A stretch of 64,000 bases of DNA, from the NCBI GenBank assembly GCA_964642175.1, contig CAZXOK010000005.1:1-64000 (forward strand), written 5' to 3'. Below, piece by piece: positions 35,950 to 44,250 of this stretch (its first letter is position 1; each line of letters starts with the position of its first letter). The notes under the pieces are model-generated. The model had not been told where the DNA came from. It saw only the letters and a program-made list of their open reading frames with translations, and made no database searches. Origin of the DNA: JANQGG01 sp964642175. Its GTDB lineage: Bacteria > Bacteroidota > Chlorobiia > Chlorobiales > Chloroherpetonaceae. A program made the translations under genes and the position numbers.

Positions 35950-36267
35950 ATGTCTTCTAAAAAAAAGATTGTCTACATCGACCAGGACTTTAAAGAAATT
36001 GTACCGGAGTTCATTGAGGCATTTAATCAGAACATCCTGGAAATTAAAGATTATTTAAAAGCCGAAGATTATGATGCTTTAAGAGTGATCGGCCATAATC
36101 TTATGGGTACAGGTGGAGGCTATGGATTTGATGAAATCAGCGATATCGGCCATAAGCTTAACATGGCAGCCAAAGAAAAAGACTCTAAATCCATTGATGA
36201 GCTCATACCGGATCTAGAGTCTTACTTTTCAAGAATTACGATTATCTACAAAGAAATAAATTATTAA
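35950..36267 (+). CDS. histidine-containing phosphotransfer (Hpt) domain protein
   Basis: A 105-residue stand-alone Hpt four-helix protein. The phosphorylatable histidine is His49 in LRVIGHNLMGTGGGYGFDEI, the Hpt pattern H-x-L-x-G followed by small residues. It would shuttle phosphate between a hybrid histidine kinase and a response regulator; neither is in the window. It follows the oxidoreductase gene closely and ends 8 bp from the convergent universal stress gene. Confidence 0.85.
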   Translation: MSSKKKIVYIDQDFKEIVPEFIEAFNQNILEIKDYLKAEDYDALRVIGHNLMGTGGGYGFDEISDIGHKLNMAAKEKDSKSIDELIPDLESYFSRITIIYKEINY

Positions 36268-36274
36268 GACGGCA

Positions 36275-36733
36275 TTAATCATCCTTAATAAATTCTTTTT
36301 CTTCTGCTTTTATTATCAATACCGGGCAAGGTGCTTTTCTAAGCACTGCTTCGGCTACACTTCCCATCAAGAGCCGAGTTAAACCAGCGCGACCATGAGA
36401 GCCTATGATAATAAGATCCACATCGTGGGTTTTGGCTTGCTCAATAATGGTTTCAGCCGGCTGTCCGACCACCACAACTTTCCTGGCATTTATCCCTTTA
36501 TCTTTCTCTTCGGATAGTAATTCCTTAAGATCGTCTTCAGCTGCTTTTTCCAAATCTGTTTCTATTGGTAAATATGCCACAGACATATCTGTTGTAATGG
36601 GCCGGGGTTCCACCACGTGAACAAATACAACATCTGCGTTCATGGTTCTGGCAAACTCATTGGTATATCGAATAGCATTTTTAGAGGCATCAGAAAAATC
36701 TGTGGGGCAGAGAATTTTTTGGATAGTAATCAT
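36275..36733 (-). CDS. universal stress protein, UspA family
   Basis: A 152-residue UspA-like protein. The N-terminus KILCPTDFSDASKNAIRYT and the C-terminal ATP-binding pattern IIIGSHGRAGLTRLLMGSVAEAVLRKAPCPVLII (quoted in part: GSHGRAGLTRLLMGSVAE) indicate the ATP-binding subclass (G-x2-G-x9-G-S). It is probably involved in stress survival. It is a single-gene unit with its own short upstream region; the thioredoxin terminator lies beyond its start. Confidence 0.92.
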   Translation of the reverse strand: MITIQKILCPTDFSDASKNAIRYTNEFARTMNADVVFVHVVEPRPITTDMSVAYLPIETDLEKAAEDDLKELLSEEKDKGINARKVVVVGQPAETIIEQAKTHDVDLIIIGSHGRAGLTRLLMGSVAEAVLRKAPCPVLIIKAEEKEFIKDD

Positions 36734-36797
36734 AATGTTACCAGCATAGGTTTTTTTGGCAATTTCAGGCTACAGAAAAAATATAACCTATTTTAAT

Positions 36798-36842
36798 AAA
36801 AAGAACCGTAAGAGAACAATTAATTTCCCTTACGGTTCTTCG
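36798..36842 (-). terminator. intrinsic terminator of the trxA operon
   Basis: AAGAACCGTAAG (36801-36812) and CTTACGGTTCTT (36829-36840) form a perfect 12-bp stem. On the minus strand a T-rich tract follows (AAAAA at 36798-36802 on the plus strand). It lies 30 bp after the trxA stop. Confidence 0.85.
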
Positions 36843-36869
36843 AAAAAAACAAGAATCAGGAAGCCTGAT

Positions 36870-37193
36870 TTAGTCGGGCAGGTTGGACAACACCTGTTGT
36901 TTCATATTCTCATAAGGCAAAGCACCAACAGCACGCCAGATTTCTTTGCCTTTATAAAACATAGCCAGGGTTGGTATACCTTGTACTTTATAGGCTTGAG
37001 CAATATGTGGCTTTTCATCCACATTTACTTTTATCACAGCTACTTTGCCGCTCAATTCCTCGGCCAGCTGTTTGATTGATGGGGCAATTACACGACAAGG
37101 CCCACACCATTCGGCCCAAAAGTCGACAAAAACAGGAATTTTACTGTTTTCAATTAGCTCCTCAAATGATTGTGCAAGTGTTTCTGTACTCAT
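36870..37193 (-). CDS. trxA: thioredoxin
   Basis: A 107-residue classic thioredoxin that reduces protein disulfides. The active site is FWAEWCGPCR (Cys30, Cys33), followed by VDEKPHIAQAYKVQGIPTL with the cis-proline. It is the last gene of a minus-strand operon with OsmC, a heme-binding lipoprotein and a CstB-like enzyme upstream. In this setting it may reduce persulfides formed by the rhodanese. GGAGAAG (minus strand, 37197-37203) serves as ribosome site. Confidence 0.93.
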   Translation of the reverse strand: MSTETLAQSFEELIENSKIPVFVDFWAEWCGPCRVIAPSIKQLAEELSGKVAVIKVNVDEKPHIAQAYKVQGIPTLAMFYKGKEIWRAVGALPYENMKQQVLSNLPD

Positions 37194-37222
37194 TTACTTC
37201 TCCGTTTAAGTTATTGATTAGG

Positions 37223-37639
37223 TTAGCGTTCAACTTCTGCCGACCATGTCACTTCGCACCCACTTCGCTTCAAGGTAGCTGAGACACTACAATACGTTGT
37301 CATGGAAAGATCTATGGCTTTATTTACATCATCCAGACTTGCGTCGGGAGTTTTTACAACATAATTCAAGTGAATTTTCGTGAAAACTTTTGGAAAGTTT
37401 TCAGCGCGCTCACTCTGGATATCAATATCAATGGCTTCAACCGTTTTGCGTTTTTTGGTCAATATACCGGTGATATCAAAGATTGAACAGGCGCCTACGG
37501 ATTCAAGCAGAACATCCATTGGAGATGCATGCTGCCCTTTTCCACCGTGCTTGGTGCTTGTATCAAAATAAGTGATGTGTCCTTTTTCACTTTTTCCGGT
37601 AAAAGGCATACTGCCTTTATAGGCAACTGAAGCTTTCAT
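37223..37639 (-). CDS. OsmC/Ohr-family peroxidase-like protein
   Basis: A 138-residue OsmC-family protein with the two conserved cysteines in VGACSIFDI (near residue 52) and TYCSVSATL (near residue 116). The family reduces organic peroxides or handles persulfides with these thiols. Its position between a persulfide dioxygenase-rhodanese and thioredoxin fits reactive sulfur or peroxide defence. It lies 29 bp upstream of trxA and 15 bp downstream of the DUF3365 gene. Confidence 0.9.
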   Translation of the reverse strand: MKASVAYKGSMPFTGKSEKGHITYFDTSTKHGGKGQHASPMDVLLESVGACSIFDITGILTKKRKTVEAIDIDIQSERAENFPKVFTKIHLNYVVKTPDASLDDVNKAIDLSMTTYCSVSATLKRSGCEVTWSAEVER

Positions 37640-37654
37640 AACTGTATCTGTTTG

Positions 37655-38302
37655 TTAATGGTTCGCTTTTGGTGAAAAACCAATTTTCCAAAGACCTCTC
37701 AGATCTCCAGTTTTATAACCGACTGCTTTATCTTCAGGGTATAACTCCTTAATGGTGTTATAATCTTCGGTTTGAATGGTTTGGCCAATTGTTCCATGAC
37801 ATTTCAAACACATTTCTGCCGGAATTTTTATTGGCGCATAAAAATGCACATCACCCTCAGCTGTTTGAATCAATTTTGGTTTTAATTCCGACTGGCCGGC
37901 TTTCATTTGTTCCATATAAGCCATCAGGATAGATTCTTCAAGAGAGTCTGCCATATTCTGAGGATTACGGGGTTTTAATGTGGCGCGTCTTATTTGAACA
38001 TTACTGGCATTTTGAAGTGAATCCACCAATGGATCGGCCTGTAGTTTACAGAAATTAGCTGCATAAGCGACCCCTTTTTCATTTAGTGCTGCCATTAAAT
38101 TACCACCAAGGGTTTTCATGGTCATCTGGATCATTTCTTTTGATTTGGCCATATACATTGCACTGTCTTCAGCTGTTAACTGTTTGGTTTGAGTAGCTGC
38201 GTCTTTGTCTTGTTGGTCGGCCTGTTTTTTATCAGGGTTGCATGCACTTGTTATTAACAAGAGGCATATAGCGGTTAGAATGGTTTTGTTCATGTGTTTC
38301 AT
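37655..38302 (-). CDS. DUF3365 heme-binding lipoprotein
   Basis: A 215-residue exported lipoprotein with signal MNKTILTAICLLLITSAC, giving a lipobox cysteine near residue 21. The mature part has a charged linker and a DUF3365/Tll0287-like sensor domain carrying one c-type heme motif, MCLKCHG (CxxCH, near residue 180). Such proteins are periplasmic heme sensors or electron carriers. It is the second gene of the sulfur/redox operon, 16 bp downstream of the CstB-like gene. It could take electrons from sulfur oxidation or sense redox state; this is inference. Confidence 0.85.
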   Translation of the reverse strand: MKHMNKTILTAICLLLITSACNPDKKQADQQDKDAATQTKQLTAEDSAMYMAKSKEMIQMTMKTLGGNLMAALNEKGVAYAANFCKLQADPLVDSLQNASNVQIRRATLKPRNPQNMADSLEESILMAYMEQMKAGQSELKPKLIQTAEGDVHFYAPIKIPAEMCLKCHGTIGQTIQTEDYNTIKELYPEDKAVGYKTGDLRGLWKIGFSPKANH

Positions 38303-38318
38303 AGAGTGTGTTGTTTTT

Positions 38319-39716
38319 TTATTGATTGCAAGTGTGTGTTTCCAAAGGGAGAGAAAGCGCTTCCCACTGATTAATTCCTCCCGTCATGTTATAAATGTGC
38401 TTAAAACCTTTACTTTTAAGTAAATGTGAGGCAATAGAAGAACGATACCCGCTGGCGCACTGAACAATGATCGGTTTGTTTTCGGGTAACTCTTGCCAAT
38501 GCTTTTCCAGTTCAGATAAAGTTATAAAAACTGAACCGGGTATATCTTTCGTTTTTCTTTCCTGCTTACGCCGGATATCCAGTATTACCCATCCCTCTTG
38601 GTGTTTTAAATGGGCCTGTGTTGGCTCGAGATGATCATATTGCTGAATAGGGTAATGGCTATTTTGCCAACTTTCAAATCCGCCTTCCAAAAATCCATAA
38701 ACCTGGTCGTATCCAATTCTCGCACACCTCATAGCAGTTTCATACTCGGCACCTGGTTCAGCTACAATAATAATCTGTTTGTGATTGGGGATCAATGTAC
38801 CAATCCATCCGGCCATTTGACCTTCACTTCCTATACAATAAGAGCCCGGAATGGCCCCCATTGCAGCCACTTCTGGTGTCCTGGAGTCCAGAACTACAGC
38901 CCCTTGCACTATGAGAGTCTTGAACTGCGGGGCATTTAACGGTTTTAACCGGTTTAAAAGCTCCTCTAATATTTCAGCACCTTCCCGATTAATAGCGGCA
39001 TCTTCTTTGAAGTATTTTGGGGCTTCGGGCTGATCCTCGGTCACTTTCTCTACAAATTCATCCAGACTGAGATCCTCAAAAGCATAATTGGTTAGCTTCT
39101 CCTGACCAATGGTCGTAAATTCGGCGTCGCCCAGTTGTTTTCCACATGATGATCCTGCCCCATGCGTCGGATATACTCTTGTATCATCGGGAAGTGGTTT
39201 CAGCTTTGTCTGAACGGTATGATACAGCATTTCGGCCAGAACACTGGCCGGCATATTAGCACCCATTAGATCCGGCCTGCCCACATCGCCTACGAACAAT
39301 GTATCACCGGAAAACAAACGTTTGGGCTCAGAAGGATTTTTCTTATCCTCAACCAGGTAGCAAACACTTTCGGGTGTATGGCCTGGTGTTGCCATAACCG
39401 TAATCTGGATGTTATGCCCTAAAGTTAGCTTATCCTGATCCTTAACCGCAAGGTGAGGCATTTTTGCCCTGGCCTCCCGGCTGAACACAATTCTTGCCGA
39501 TGTTTTACGGGCCAGTTCATGATGGCCAGAAACAAAGTCGGCATGCAGATGAGTTTCCAGGATATAGCTCGAGGTTAACTTATGCTTTTCAAAGAACTCC
39601 AGGTATTGCGCCGTATCGCGCTGAGGATCAATAATAACCGCCTCTTTTGAGTCTTCATCAGCAATAATGTATGAAGCATGAGCCAGACAGTTGAGGTAAA
39701 ATCGTTGAAATATCAT
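38319..39716 (-). CDS. CstB-like persulfide dioxygenase-rhodanese fusion
   Basis: A 465-residue three-domain protein. An N-terminal metallo-beta-lactamase domain of the persulfide dioxygenase type (~1-240) has ETHLHADFVSGH, TPGHTPESVCY and FSGDTLFVGDVGRPDL. It is followed by a rhodanese-like domain with no catalytic Cys in its loop (VAEPGAEYETAMRC, so probably inactive) and a C-terminal rhodanese with Cys420 in VQCASGYRSS. The same domain order is known for Staphylococcus CstB, which oxidises persulfides to thiosulfate. It is the first gene of an operon with a heme lipoprotein, OsmC and thioredoxin, all fitting sulfide or persulfide detoxification. No CstR/BigR-type repressor gene is adjacent. 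Confidence 0.88.
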   Translation of the reverse strand: MIFQRFYLNCLAHASYIIADEDSKEAVIIDPQRDTAQYLEFFEKHKLTSSYILETHLHADFVSGHHELARKTSARIVFSREARAKMPHLAVKDQDKLTLGHNIQITVMATPGHTPESVCYLVEDKKNPSEPKRLFSGDTLFVGDVGRPDLMGANMPASVLAEMLYHTVQTKLKPLPDDTRVYPTHGAGSSCGKQLGDAEFTTIGQEKLTNYAFEDLSLDEFVEKVTEDQPEAPKYFKEDAAINREGAEILEELLNRLKPLNAPQFKTLIVQGAVVLDSRTPEVAAMGAIPGSYCIGSEGQMAGWIGTLIPNHKQIIIVAEPGAEYETAMRCARIGYDQVYGFLEGGFESWQNSHYPIQQYDHLEPTQAHLKHQEGWVILDIRRKQERKTKDIPGSVFITLSELEKHWQELPENKPIIVQCASGYRSSIASHLLKSKGFKHIYNMTGGINQWEALSLPLETHTCNQ

Positions 39717-39872
39717 TTCTAGTTCCAGTATCGTTGGAGTTAATCAGCACTTAAACTGGATAACTATACAGTAATATAATTAATTCCCTCTCGCATTTCA
39801 AGGAGAACCCCTAAGTTTTTGGAAATCATTTGCATTATTGTGTTTTAAAGAGGGTTTTAAGCCCGCTCTTTA

Positions 39873-39992
39873 TCATAATTCGGTAAGCCATTGATCATTG
39901 GTATTTTCTCGTAAAATCCGGCCGGGAGACTGTTTTGGCAGTGATGCGGTCTGTACACCCGATAGGCAAATCCAAACCTGACCGGGGCTCAT
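39873..39992 (-). CDS. candidate 39-residue small ORF
   Basis: In the 362-bp gap between the CstB-like gene and the GTPase operon, an ATG at 39990-39992 opens a 39-codon frame (MSPGQVWICLSGVQTAS...WLTEL) ending TGA-TAA. A good GGAG ribosome site lies eight bases upstream, and a weak hairpin (39846-39876) follows. The peptide is not hydrophobic and has no known motif. It could be the last gene of the roadblock/MglA operon (87 bp after its stop), a leader peptide for the CstB-like operon, or chance. The rest of the gap shows no further feature. Confidence 0.35.
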   Translation of the reverse strand: MSPGQVWICLSGVQTASLPKQSPGRILRENTNDQWLTEL

Positions 39993-40078
39993 TTTAGTTG
40001 CTCCGGGCAATTGGCTCGTAGAGAAGGATGTTATCTTTTTTCTTCAGAAAAGGGGGATGAAATTCCGTATTGAATGGA

Positions 40079-40561
40079 TCACATGATGCGTTCGAATGTG
40101 ATAATTGATCCGCCACCTTCATGCCATTTTTCAACATTCTCATGCATTTTAAAACCCATACGACGAAGTCCGGCCTGACACGATGTCATGATCGGGCAAA
40201 TAAATGGTTTTTCAACTCCTGCTTCTAACAATTTATCTGTAAAATGCCGGTTAGCGCATTGGTGAACTTTCAAAGTAATCACCCCTTCCTCATCGCCAAG
40301 CACTTCGATATCTGAAGCATAGCCAAACTCATCTACAAAGATTCGTGTGATCTCCTTGATTACTTCCTTTGGGCTCTTTCCGGAAATAACCAGTCCCATT
40401 TCTTTTTCCATGATCTTCAGGGTTTCATCACCCATTAATCCGCTGAACGAAAATGAAGACTCGCCCATGGTTTCCCAAACTGCCGAAGCCAGGCTGGATA
40501 ATGCAAGATTCGAAAGTCGTAATTGATTTATAAGATTTGTATTGGTTTCTTTGTTATCCAT
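40079..40561 (-). CDS. cysteine-containing protein of the MglA/roadblock operon, unknown
   Basis: A 160-residue soluble protein, family not recognised. The N-terminal half is helical (LINQLRLSNLALSSLASAVWETMG). The C-terminal half has strands and three cysteines spaced over QCANRHFTDKLLEAGVEKPF, then ICPIM and SCQAGLRRMGF, ending in a strand (SIITFERIM). This arrangement recalls small-ligand or metal-binding output domains such as V4R or methanogen output domains, but the resemblance is weak. It is the last gene of a five-gene operon with an MglA-like GTPase and three roadblock proteins, 21 bp after the preceding gene, and may be the sensor or output of that module. Confidence 0.75.
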   Translation of the reverse strand: MDNKETNTNLINQLRLSNLALSSLASAVWETMGESSFSFSGLMGDETLKIMEKEMGLVISGKSPKEVIKEITRIFVDEFGYASDIEVLGDEEGVITLKVHQCANRHFTDKLLEAGVEKPFICPIMTSCQAGLRRMGFKMHENVEKWHEGGGSIITFERIM

Positions 40562-40582
40562 CAGATATTTGAATTATTAGGT

Positions 40583-41293
40583 TTAGACTATTCCACTCAA
40601 CTTGCTTGCAAAATCTCTTACTTCGGCAAATGCCATTCCCAGGTTAACATCTTTGGGGGTGAGACCAACAAATAAGGTTTGATCGCTCAATCCGGTTACA
40701 ATAATATTTCCATTATCCCCCTGGATTAAAGTTTGGGTAAAATTCCCTCGTCTTAACTGAGAAGCACTTCTGCGACTTAACCCTATTATGGCAGCTGAAG
40801 CAGCACCTACTATGTTTTCATCAAGTTCTTTATCCGGAACATTTGCCGAATAGACCAAACCATCATTTCCAACAATTGCAGCACCCTGCACATCCATTGA
40901 CTCCTTCAGGAGTTTTTCAAGAGTTTCAGCGATCAGTTCACCTTTTTTCTTCTTTTTCTCCGGTTTTTTAACAGGCTCTTCATTTGGCACTTTATTTTCA
41001 TCCAGAAGTTGTGCACCTTTTAAAAGCAACCCATTACAGGATCGCTCAATGGTTTTTACTGGGGCAGGAATATCCATATCCAGGATAAATGTCCCTTCAT
41101 TCCACCCTAACACTTTATAAATGACATCCTCTCCAGTCAATTCGCCACAAGAAGCATGAACCACTGTACCTTGTTCTAAAAAAATGGCTGCTTCATCCAG
41201 ATCGTTTTTAACAACTATGCGAGCTGTTTTTCTATCTTCACAATTATGCTGAATCAAGTCGGCAACGGCCATGTGTTTTAGTTCTCCTTGCAT
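40583..41293 (-). CDS. DUF4388 (PATAN)-roadblock/LC7 fusion protein
   Basis: A 236-residue protein. The N-terminal DUF4388/PATAN domain (~1-95: MQGELKHMAVADLIQ, FLEQGTVVHASCGELTGEDV, GWNEGTFILD) is a signalling-adaptor domain of bacteria. A Lys-rich linker (EKKKKKGE) leads to a roadblock/LC7 domain (~120-236: VQGAAIVGNDGLVYSAN, GNIIVTGLSDQTLFVGLT), the fold of MglB-type partners of small GTPases. It lies in the MglA-like operon and probably links the GTPase to another signal pathway. Confidence 0.85.
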   Translation of the reverse strand: MQGELKHMAVADLIQHNCEDRKTARIVVKNDLDEAAIFLEQGTVVHASCGELTGEDVIYKVLGWNEGTFILDMDIPAPVKTIERSCNGLLLKGAQLLDENKVPNEEPVKKPEKKKKKGELIAETLEKLLKESMDVQGAAIVGNDGLVYSANVPDKELDENIVGAASAAIIGLSRRSASQLRRGNFTQTLIQGDNGNIIVTGLSDQTLFVGLTPKDVNLGMAFAEVRDFASKLSGIV

Positions 41294-41314
41294 AACTTTA
41301 TGGTTTTTTTGGGT

Positions 41315-41710
41315 TTAGATCATCCAGTTTTTTTGAATGTGTCTGATCAGCTTATTCATCAAACCCCGGTGAGTTTTTTTACGGTCCGGGATCTGCACAG
41401 CTAAAATCAGTTCATGATTTTTCACAGCAAAGTTCCGTGAGACCATTTTATGTCCGTCTGTATCGAAAATGCAAAGCTCATCGGTTTGACCCATTCCAAT
41501 ATGAGCACTCACCTGCTGCAATGTATTTTGTACCTTGGCAATCACGGCTGCCTGACGATCCGGGTCCTGGCCATTAGTTGATGAAGAAGCAATCGGGAAC
41601 CCCTGATTACCTGTCAGGACCGACATGGAAAAGCCTCCCGACTGATTTAATTGGTCAAGAAGACGGGATATTTCAGCCGAGCTTAGCTTTACTTGAGTTT
41701 TATTAGTCAT
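41315..41710 (-). CDS. roadblock/LC7-like protein
   Basis: A 131-residue protein matching the roadblock/LC7 pattern: an N-terminal helix (SAEISRLLDQLNQS), strands SMSVLTGNQGFPIASSS and ELCIFDTDGHKMVSRNF, then ELILAVQIPD and a basic C-terminal helix. It probably dimerises and binds the MglA-like GTPase encoded immediately upstream (16 bp away). MglB-type proteins act as GTPase-activating proteins; whether this one or another roadblock protein of the operon does so is open. Confidence 0.8.
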   Translation of the reverse strand: MTNKTQVKLSSAEISRLLDQLNQSGGFSMSVLTGNQGFPIASSSTNGQDPDRQAAVIAKVQNTLQQVSAHIGMGQTDELCIFDTDGHKMVSRNFAVKNHELILAVQIPDRKKTHRGLMNKLIRHIQKNWMI

Positions 41711-41726
41711 TCGTGTTTATTCCTTT

Positions 41727-42314
41727 CTAAAGTAATTCTTTTTGAACACGTGAAATAACGATCTGTGTAATGGCTTTGAGTGTTTCAAAAACCCCTTTTC
41801 GCTGAACCGCAGAGGCTTCCAGAACATGATACCCGTTGATACTGAGTTGTCGAATCATCAGGTTTGAAGGAACCACCAAAGGCAGATCGCGTTTATTTAA
41901 TTGTACAACTATGGGGAATTCTTTATCGTAAAGGTTCAACTCGGTGAGTTGTTTTTTCATGTTTTGCCAGGCTTTCTTATTCTCTTCAATCCGTGTGGGG
42001 TTTGAATCAGCAACAAACACCACCCCGTCGGCTCGCCTGAGCACCATTTTGCGGGTGGATTCGTAATAGGATTGCCCGGGTACTGTGTATAAGTTCAGCT
42101 TCGGTGTCAGTCCGCCAATTTTGCCAAGTTCAACCTGAAAAAAGTCGAAGTATAGCGTACGGTCTTCGCGATTTTTTAGTGAAAGTAACTTGCTCTTATC
42201 GTTTTTCTTAATTCCTGCATGAATCTGTTCAATGTTGGATGTTTTTCCACTCAGTGCCGGCCCATAGTAGACGATCTTCAGATTAAGTTCTTTTTTTTCC
42301 CAGTTTATTTGCAT
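41727..42314 (-). CDS. MglA-like Ras-superfamily GTPase
   Basis: A 195-residue small GTPase. The P-loop is GPALSGKT (18-25), with the Gly-to-Ala/Leu changes usual in MglA-type proteins. Switch I contains KNREDRTLYFDF, switch II is LYTVPGQSYYESTRKMVLR (VPGQ instead of the Ras DTAGQ, as in MglA), and the base-specificity motif is LNKRDLP. MglA controls cell polarity in Myxococcus, but related GTPases occur in many non-motile lineages with roadblock partners, as here. It has three roadblock-type neighbours in one operon, 13-22 bp apart. Confidence 0.9.
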   Translation of the reverse strand: MQINWEKKELNLKIVYYGPALSGKTSNIEQIHAGIKKNDKSKLLSLKNREDRTLYFDFFQVELGKIGGLTPKLNLYTVPGQSYYESTRKMVLRRADGVVFVADSNPTRIEENKKAWQNMKKQLTELNLYDKEFPIVVQLNKRDLPLVVPSNLMIRQLSINGYHVLEASAVQRKGVFETLKAITQIVISRVQKELL

Positions 42315-42326
42315 TCTTCTTAAGAT

Positions 42327-42851
42327 TTAACCATTCCAGAGACTGTCTAAGGAGTCTCCGATTTGATCAGATAAATTGTCTGTGTTTTTAAAATCAGATA
42401 GATCTTTATTTTCCTTATCAGTCTCAGAATCACTCTCATGCTCCATATGATTCAGGTGCATTTGCCCGATTTTTTTTGCTGTTTCCAAAATCAGAACTCG
42501 CGCCCAACCCAGTGGAACTGAGGTATCGAGCTGCACCAAAAAAGCAAAATCCGGACCTGCATTACTCATAAAGGTATTTGCATTAGCGCCCTCATGAAGT
42601 ATAACCTGGTATTCCTGGTCATCTCCAAGCATTCGGGCGACTTCCTGAGAGGCCGATAACCCTCCGGCTAAAATCGAACCCAGAGGAATCAGGTCAAGCT
42701 GATTTTGTACCCCGCATGATGTGATTACCTGTCCGCTAACATCAGTCAGCAATATGAATTTTGCCGGGGCTTTTTCCACAAGCTGGTTTAACTCAAAATC
42801 CAACTCACTTTTTTCGGCAGAATTTATAGTTATTCCACTTCGTAGTCTCAT
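42327..42851 (-). CDS. roadblock/LC7-like protein with acidic tail
   Basis: A 174-residue protein, first gene of the GTPase operon. Residues ~15-130 fit a roadblock/LC7 fold (FILLTDVSGQVITSCG, ILAGGLSASQEVARML, FAFLVQLDTSVPLGWARVLI); a disordered, very acidic tail follows (ESDSETDKENKDLSDF), ending in DSLDSLWNG. The tail has no counterpart in MglB and might be a docking segment. It lies 12 bp upstream of the GTPase gene. Confidence 0.8.
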   Translation of the reverse strand: MRLRSGITINSAEKSELDFELNQLVEKAPAKFILLTDVSGQVITSCGVQNQLDLIPLGSILAGGLSASQEVARMLGDDQEYQVILHEGANANTFMSNAGPDFAFLVQLDTSVPLGWARVLILETAKKIGQMHLNHMEHESDSETDKENKDLSDFKNTDNLSDQIGDSLDSLWNG

Positions 42852-43180
42852 AACAACAATTCAATTGATTCAAAAAAGATGCATTAAGCCCGTTGCATTC
42901 TTAACTATTCAAATGCAATAGACAAAAACTTTAAAGGGGATTTACTTGATAGGGTTGTGATCAAATCCGGGTATTAAGACTAATAATTTACTGCGAAGAT
43001 ACTACAAGTAAATATTTATCTCTGCTTACCTTAATGTATCCACAAACATAAGGCCAGTAATATTGTGTCTTGTCCTGTGTTACTCTCTTTGTTCTCTCAG
43101 CCAAAGATTTATGCAAGAATTGGCGCTAATATATCCCATTATTAACGTTAATTCCAAATACACCCCACCAAGACAAATTT
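42852..43180. other. intergenic region upstream of the GTPase operon
   Basis: A 329-bp AT-rich stretch between the CPBP protease stop and the first gene of the GTPase operon, both on the minus strand. It should hold the operon promoter. I see no clear terminator, repeat or supported ORF. Confidence 0.45.
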
Positions 43181-44095
43181 TTAAGCGTTTAACGATGTTT
43201 TGGATAATGGTTTTAGTTTTAGAGGTTGATTTTTTCCTGATTTATGTGCCCATACCAATAAACCCAATCCAAGAGATGTACAAATCAGAAATGTTACAAG
43301 AGATGCCTCTAAACCAAAAGTTCCACCGGTAAGCCAGTCTGAACCATGACGGGAAGAGATGATCCATCCCTGCATCTGAAATCCGGAAACCGGACTACCA
43401 TAAATAGCGCCTTCAGAGAAATTCCAGCCAGCATGTACACCAATCGACATCCATAACCGCTTGGTCAAAACATAAAATACCCCAAGTAAAATACCAGCCT
43501 CGAGGGCAATAGCCATAAGACTTAAAAATGTTGCATTGGGATTTGCCCCATGCAGCAAACCAAACAACAACGCCTGAATAGCCAGAGCCAGCCAGGTGCC
43601 AAGTTTTTCTTCGGTCATTCGAAACAGAACACCTCTAAACAGCAATTCCTCAACATATCCGGCATAGACCGCACTTTGAAGATGGATAGCCGAAAACATC
43701 ACCCACCAATTGTTCATGGCTTCAACCTGGTAAGCATCTATAGCCATTAGAATCAGGACCACCAGGCTGATTAGCCCAAAACCTACCCCGATGCCAATCG
43801 AGAGCTCTGATACCAGAAAGTTTGGATTAAATTCATAACAGGGGCGTGATTCTGTCCAACGAATGTAAAAGGTGTATCCGGCATGTAGCAGAATAATAAC
43901 CAAGAGTATTCTCAGGCCCATCAACCCTTCATCAGAAAGTGAAGGAAAGCCTTTGGCCATCAGTTCAACAAGCCACTCAACAATGGTCATTATAGAGTAG
44001 ATCAGAAGTACAACACCGATAAAGCGCGGCCACCACCATTTTAAAACTGGTTTTAAAGATAAGTTTTGATCTATGTTGGTCGGTTTGTTGGTCAT
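43181..44095 (-). CDS. CPBP-family intramembrane metalloprotease
   Basis: A 304-residue polytopic membrane protein with about eight hydrophobic segments. The CPBP/CAAX-protease motifs are visible: EELLFRGVLFR (motif 1, the catalytic Glu pair), then ALLFGLLHG (motif 2 with a metal histidine) and SIGVHAGWNF (motif 3). Bacterial members include bacteriocin-immunity and unknown proteases; prenylated-protein cleavage is not established in bacteria. It is divergent from the chlorophyll-synthase-like gene, with 155 bp between them. No substrate is apparent. Confidence 0.88.
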   Translation of the reverse strand: MTNKPTNIDQNLSLKPVLKWWWPRFIGVVLLIYSIMTIVEWLVELMAKGFPSLSDEGLMGLRILLVIILLHAGYTFYIRWTESRPCYEFNPNFLVSELSIGIGVGFGLISLVVLILMAIDAYQVEAMNNWWVMFSAIHLQSAVYAGYVEELLFRGVLFRMTEEKLGTWLALAIQALLFGLLHGANPNATFLSLMAIALEAGILLGVFYVLTKRLWMSIGVHAGWNFSEGAIYGSPVSGFQMQGWIISSRHGSDWLTGGTFGLEASLVTFLICTSLGLGLLVWAHKSGKNQPLKLKPLSKTSLNA

Positions 44096-44250
44096 GGATA
44101 TACAATGTCCATTTCTTTCCAGCCTCCAGCCTGAGTTTTATTATATTGCTTGCTGTTACATGAGGGATTTTTTGCTTTAGTATTGCCTAAGTTATAAAAA
44201 GCTTGTAAGTTCATACCCTTATCCATACAATTTGTATTAAAGTACTATTC

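Noticed and set aside
39840..40078. c-di-GMP or other riboswitch between the CstB-like and GTPase operons
   Set aside because: Some GC-rich patches look structured, but I could not fit them to a known aptamer; a small ORF explains the same bases better.
43063..43332. 89-residue plus-strand frame overlapping the CPBP gene start region
   Set aside because: It overlaps the real CPBP gene on the other strand, has no ribosome site, and reads like chance translation of AT-rich DNA.
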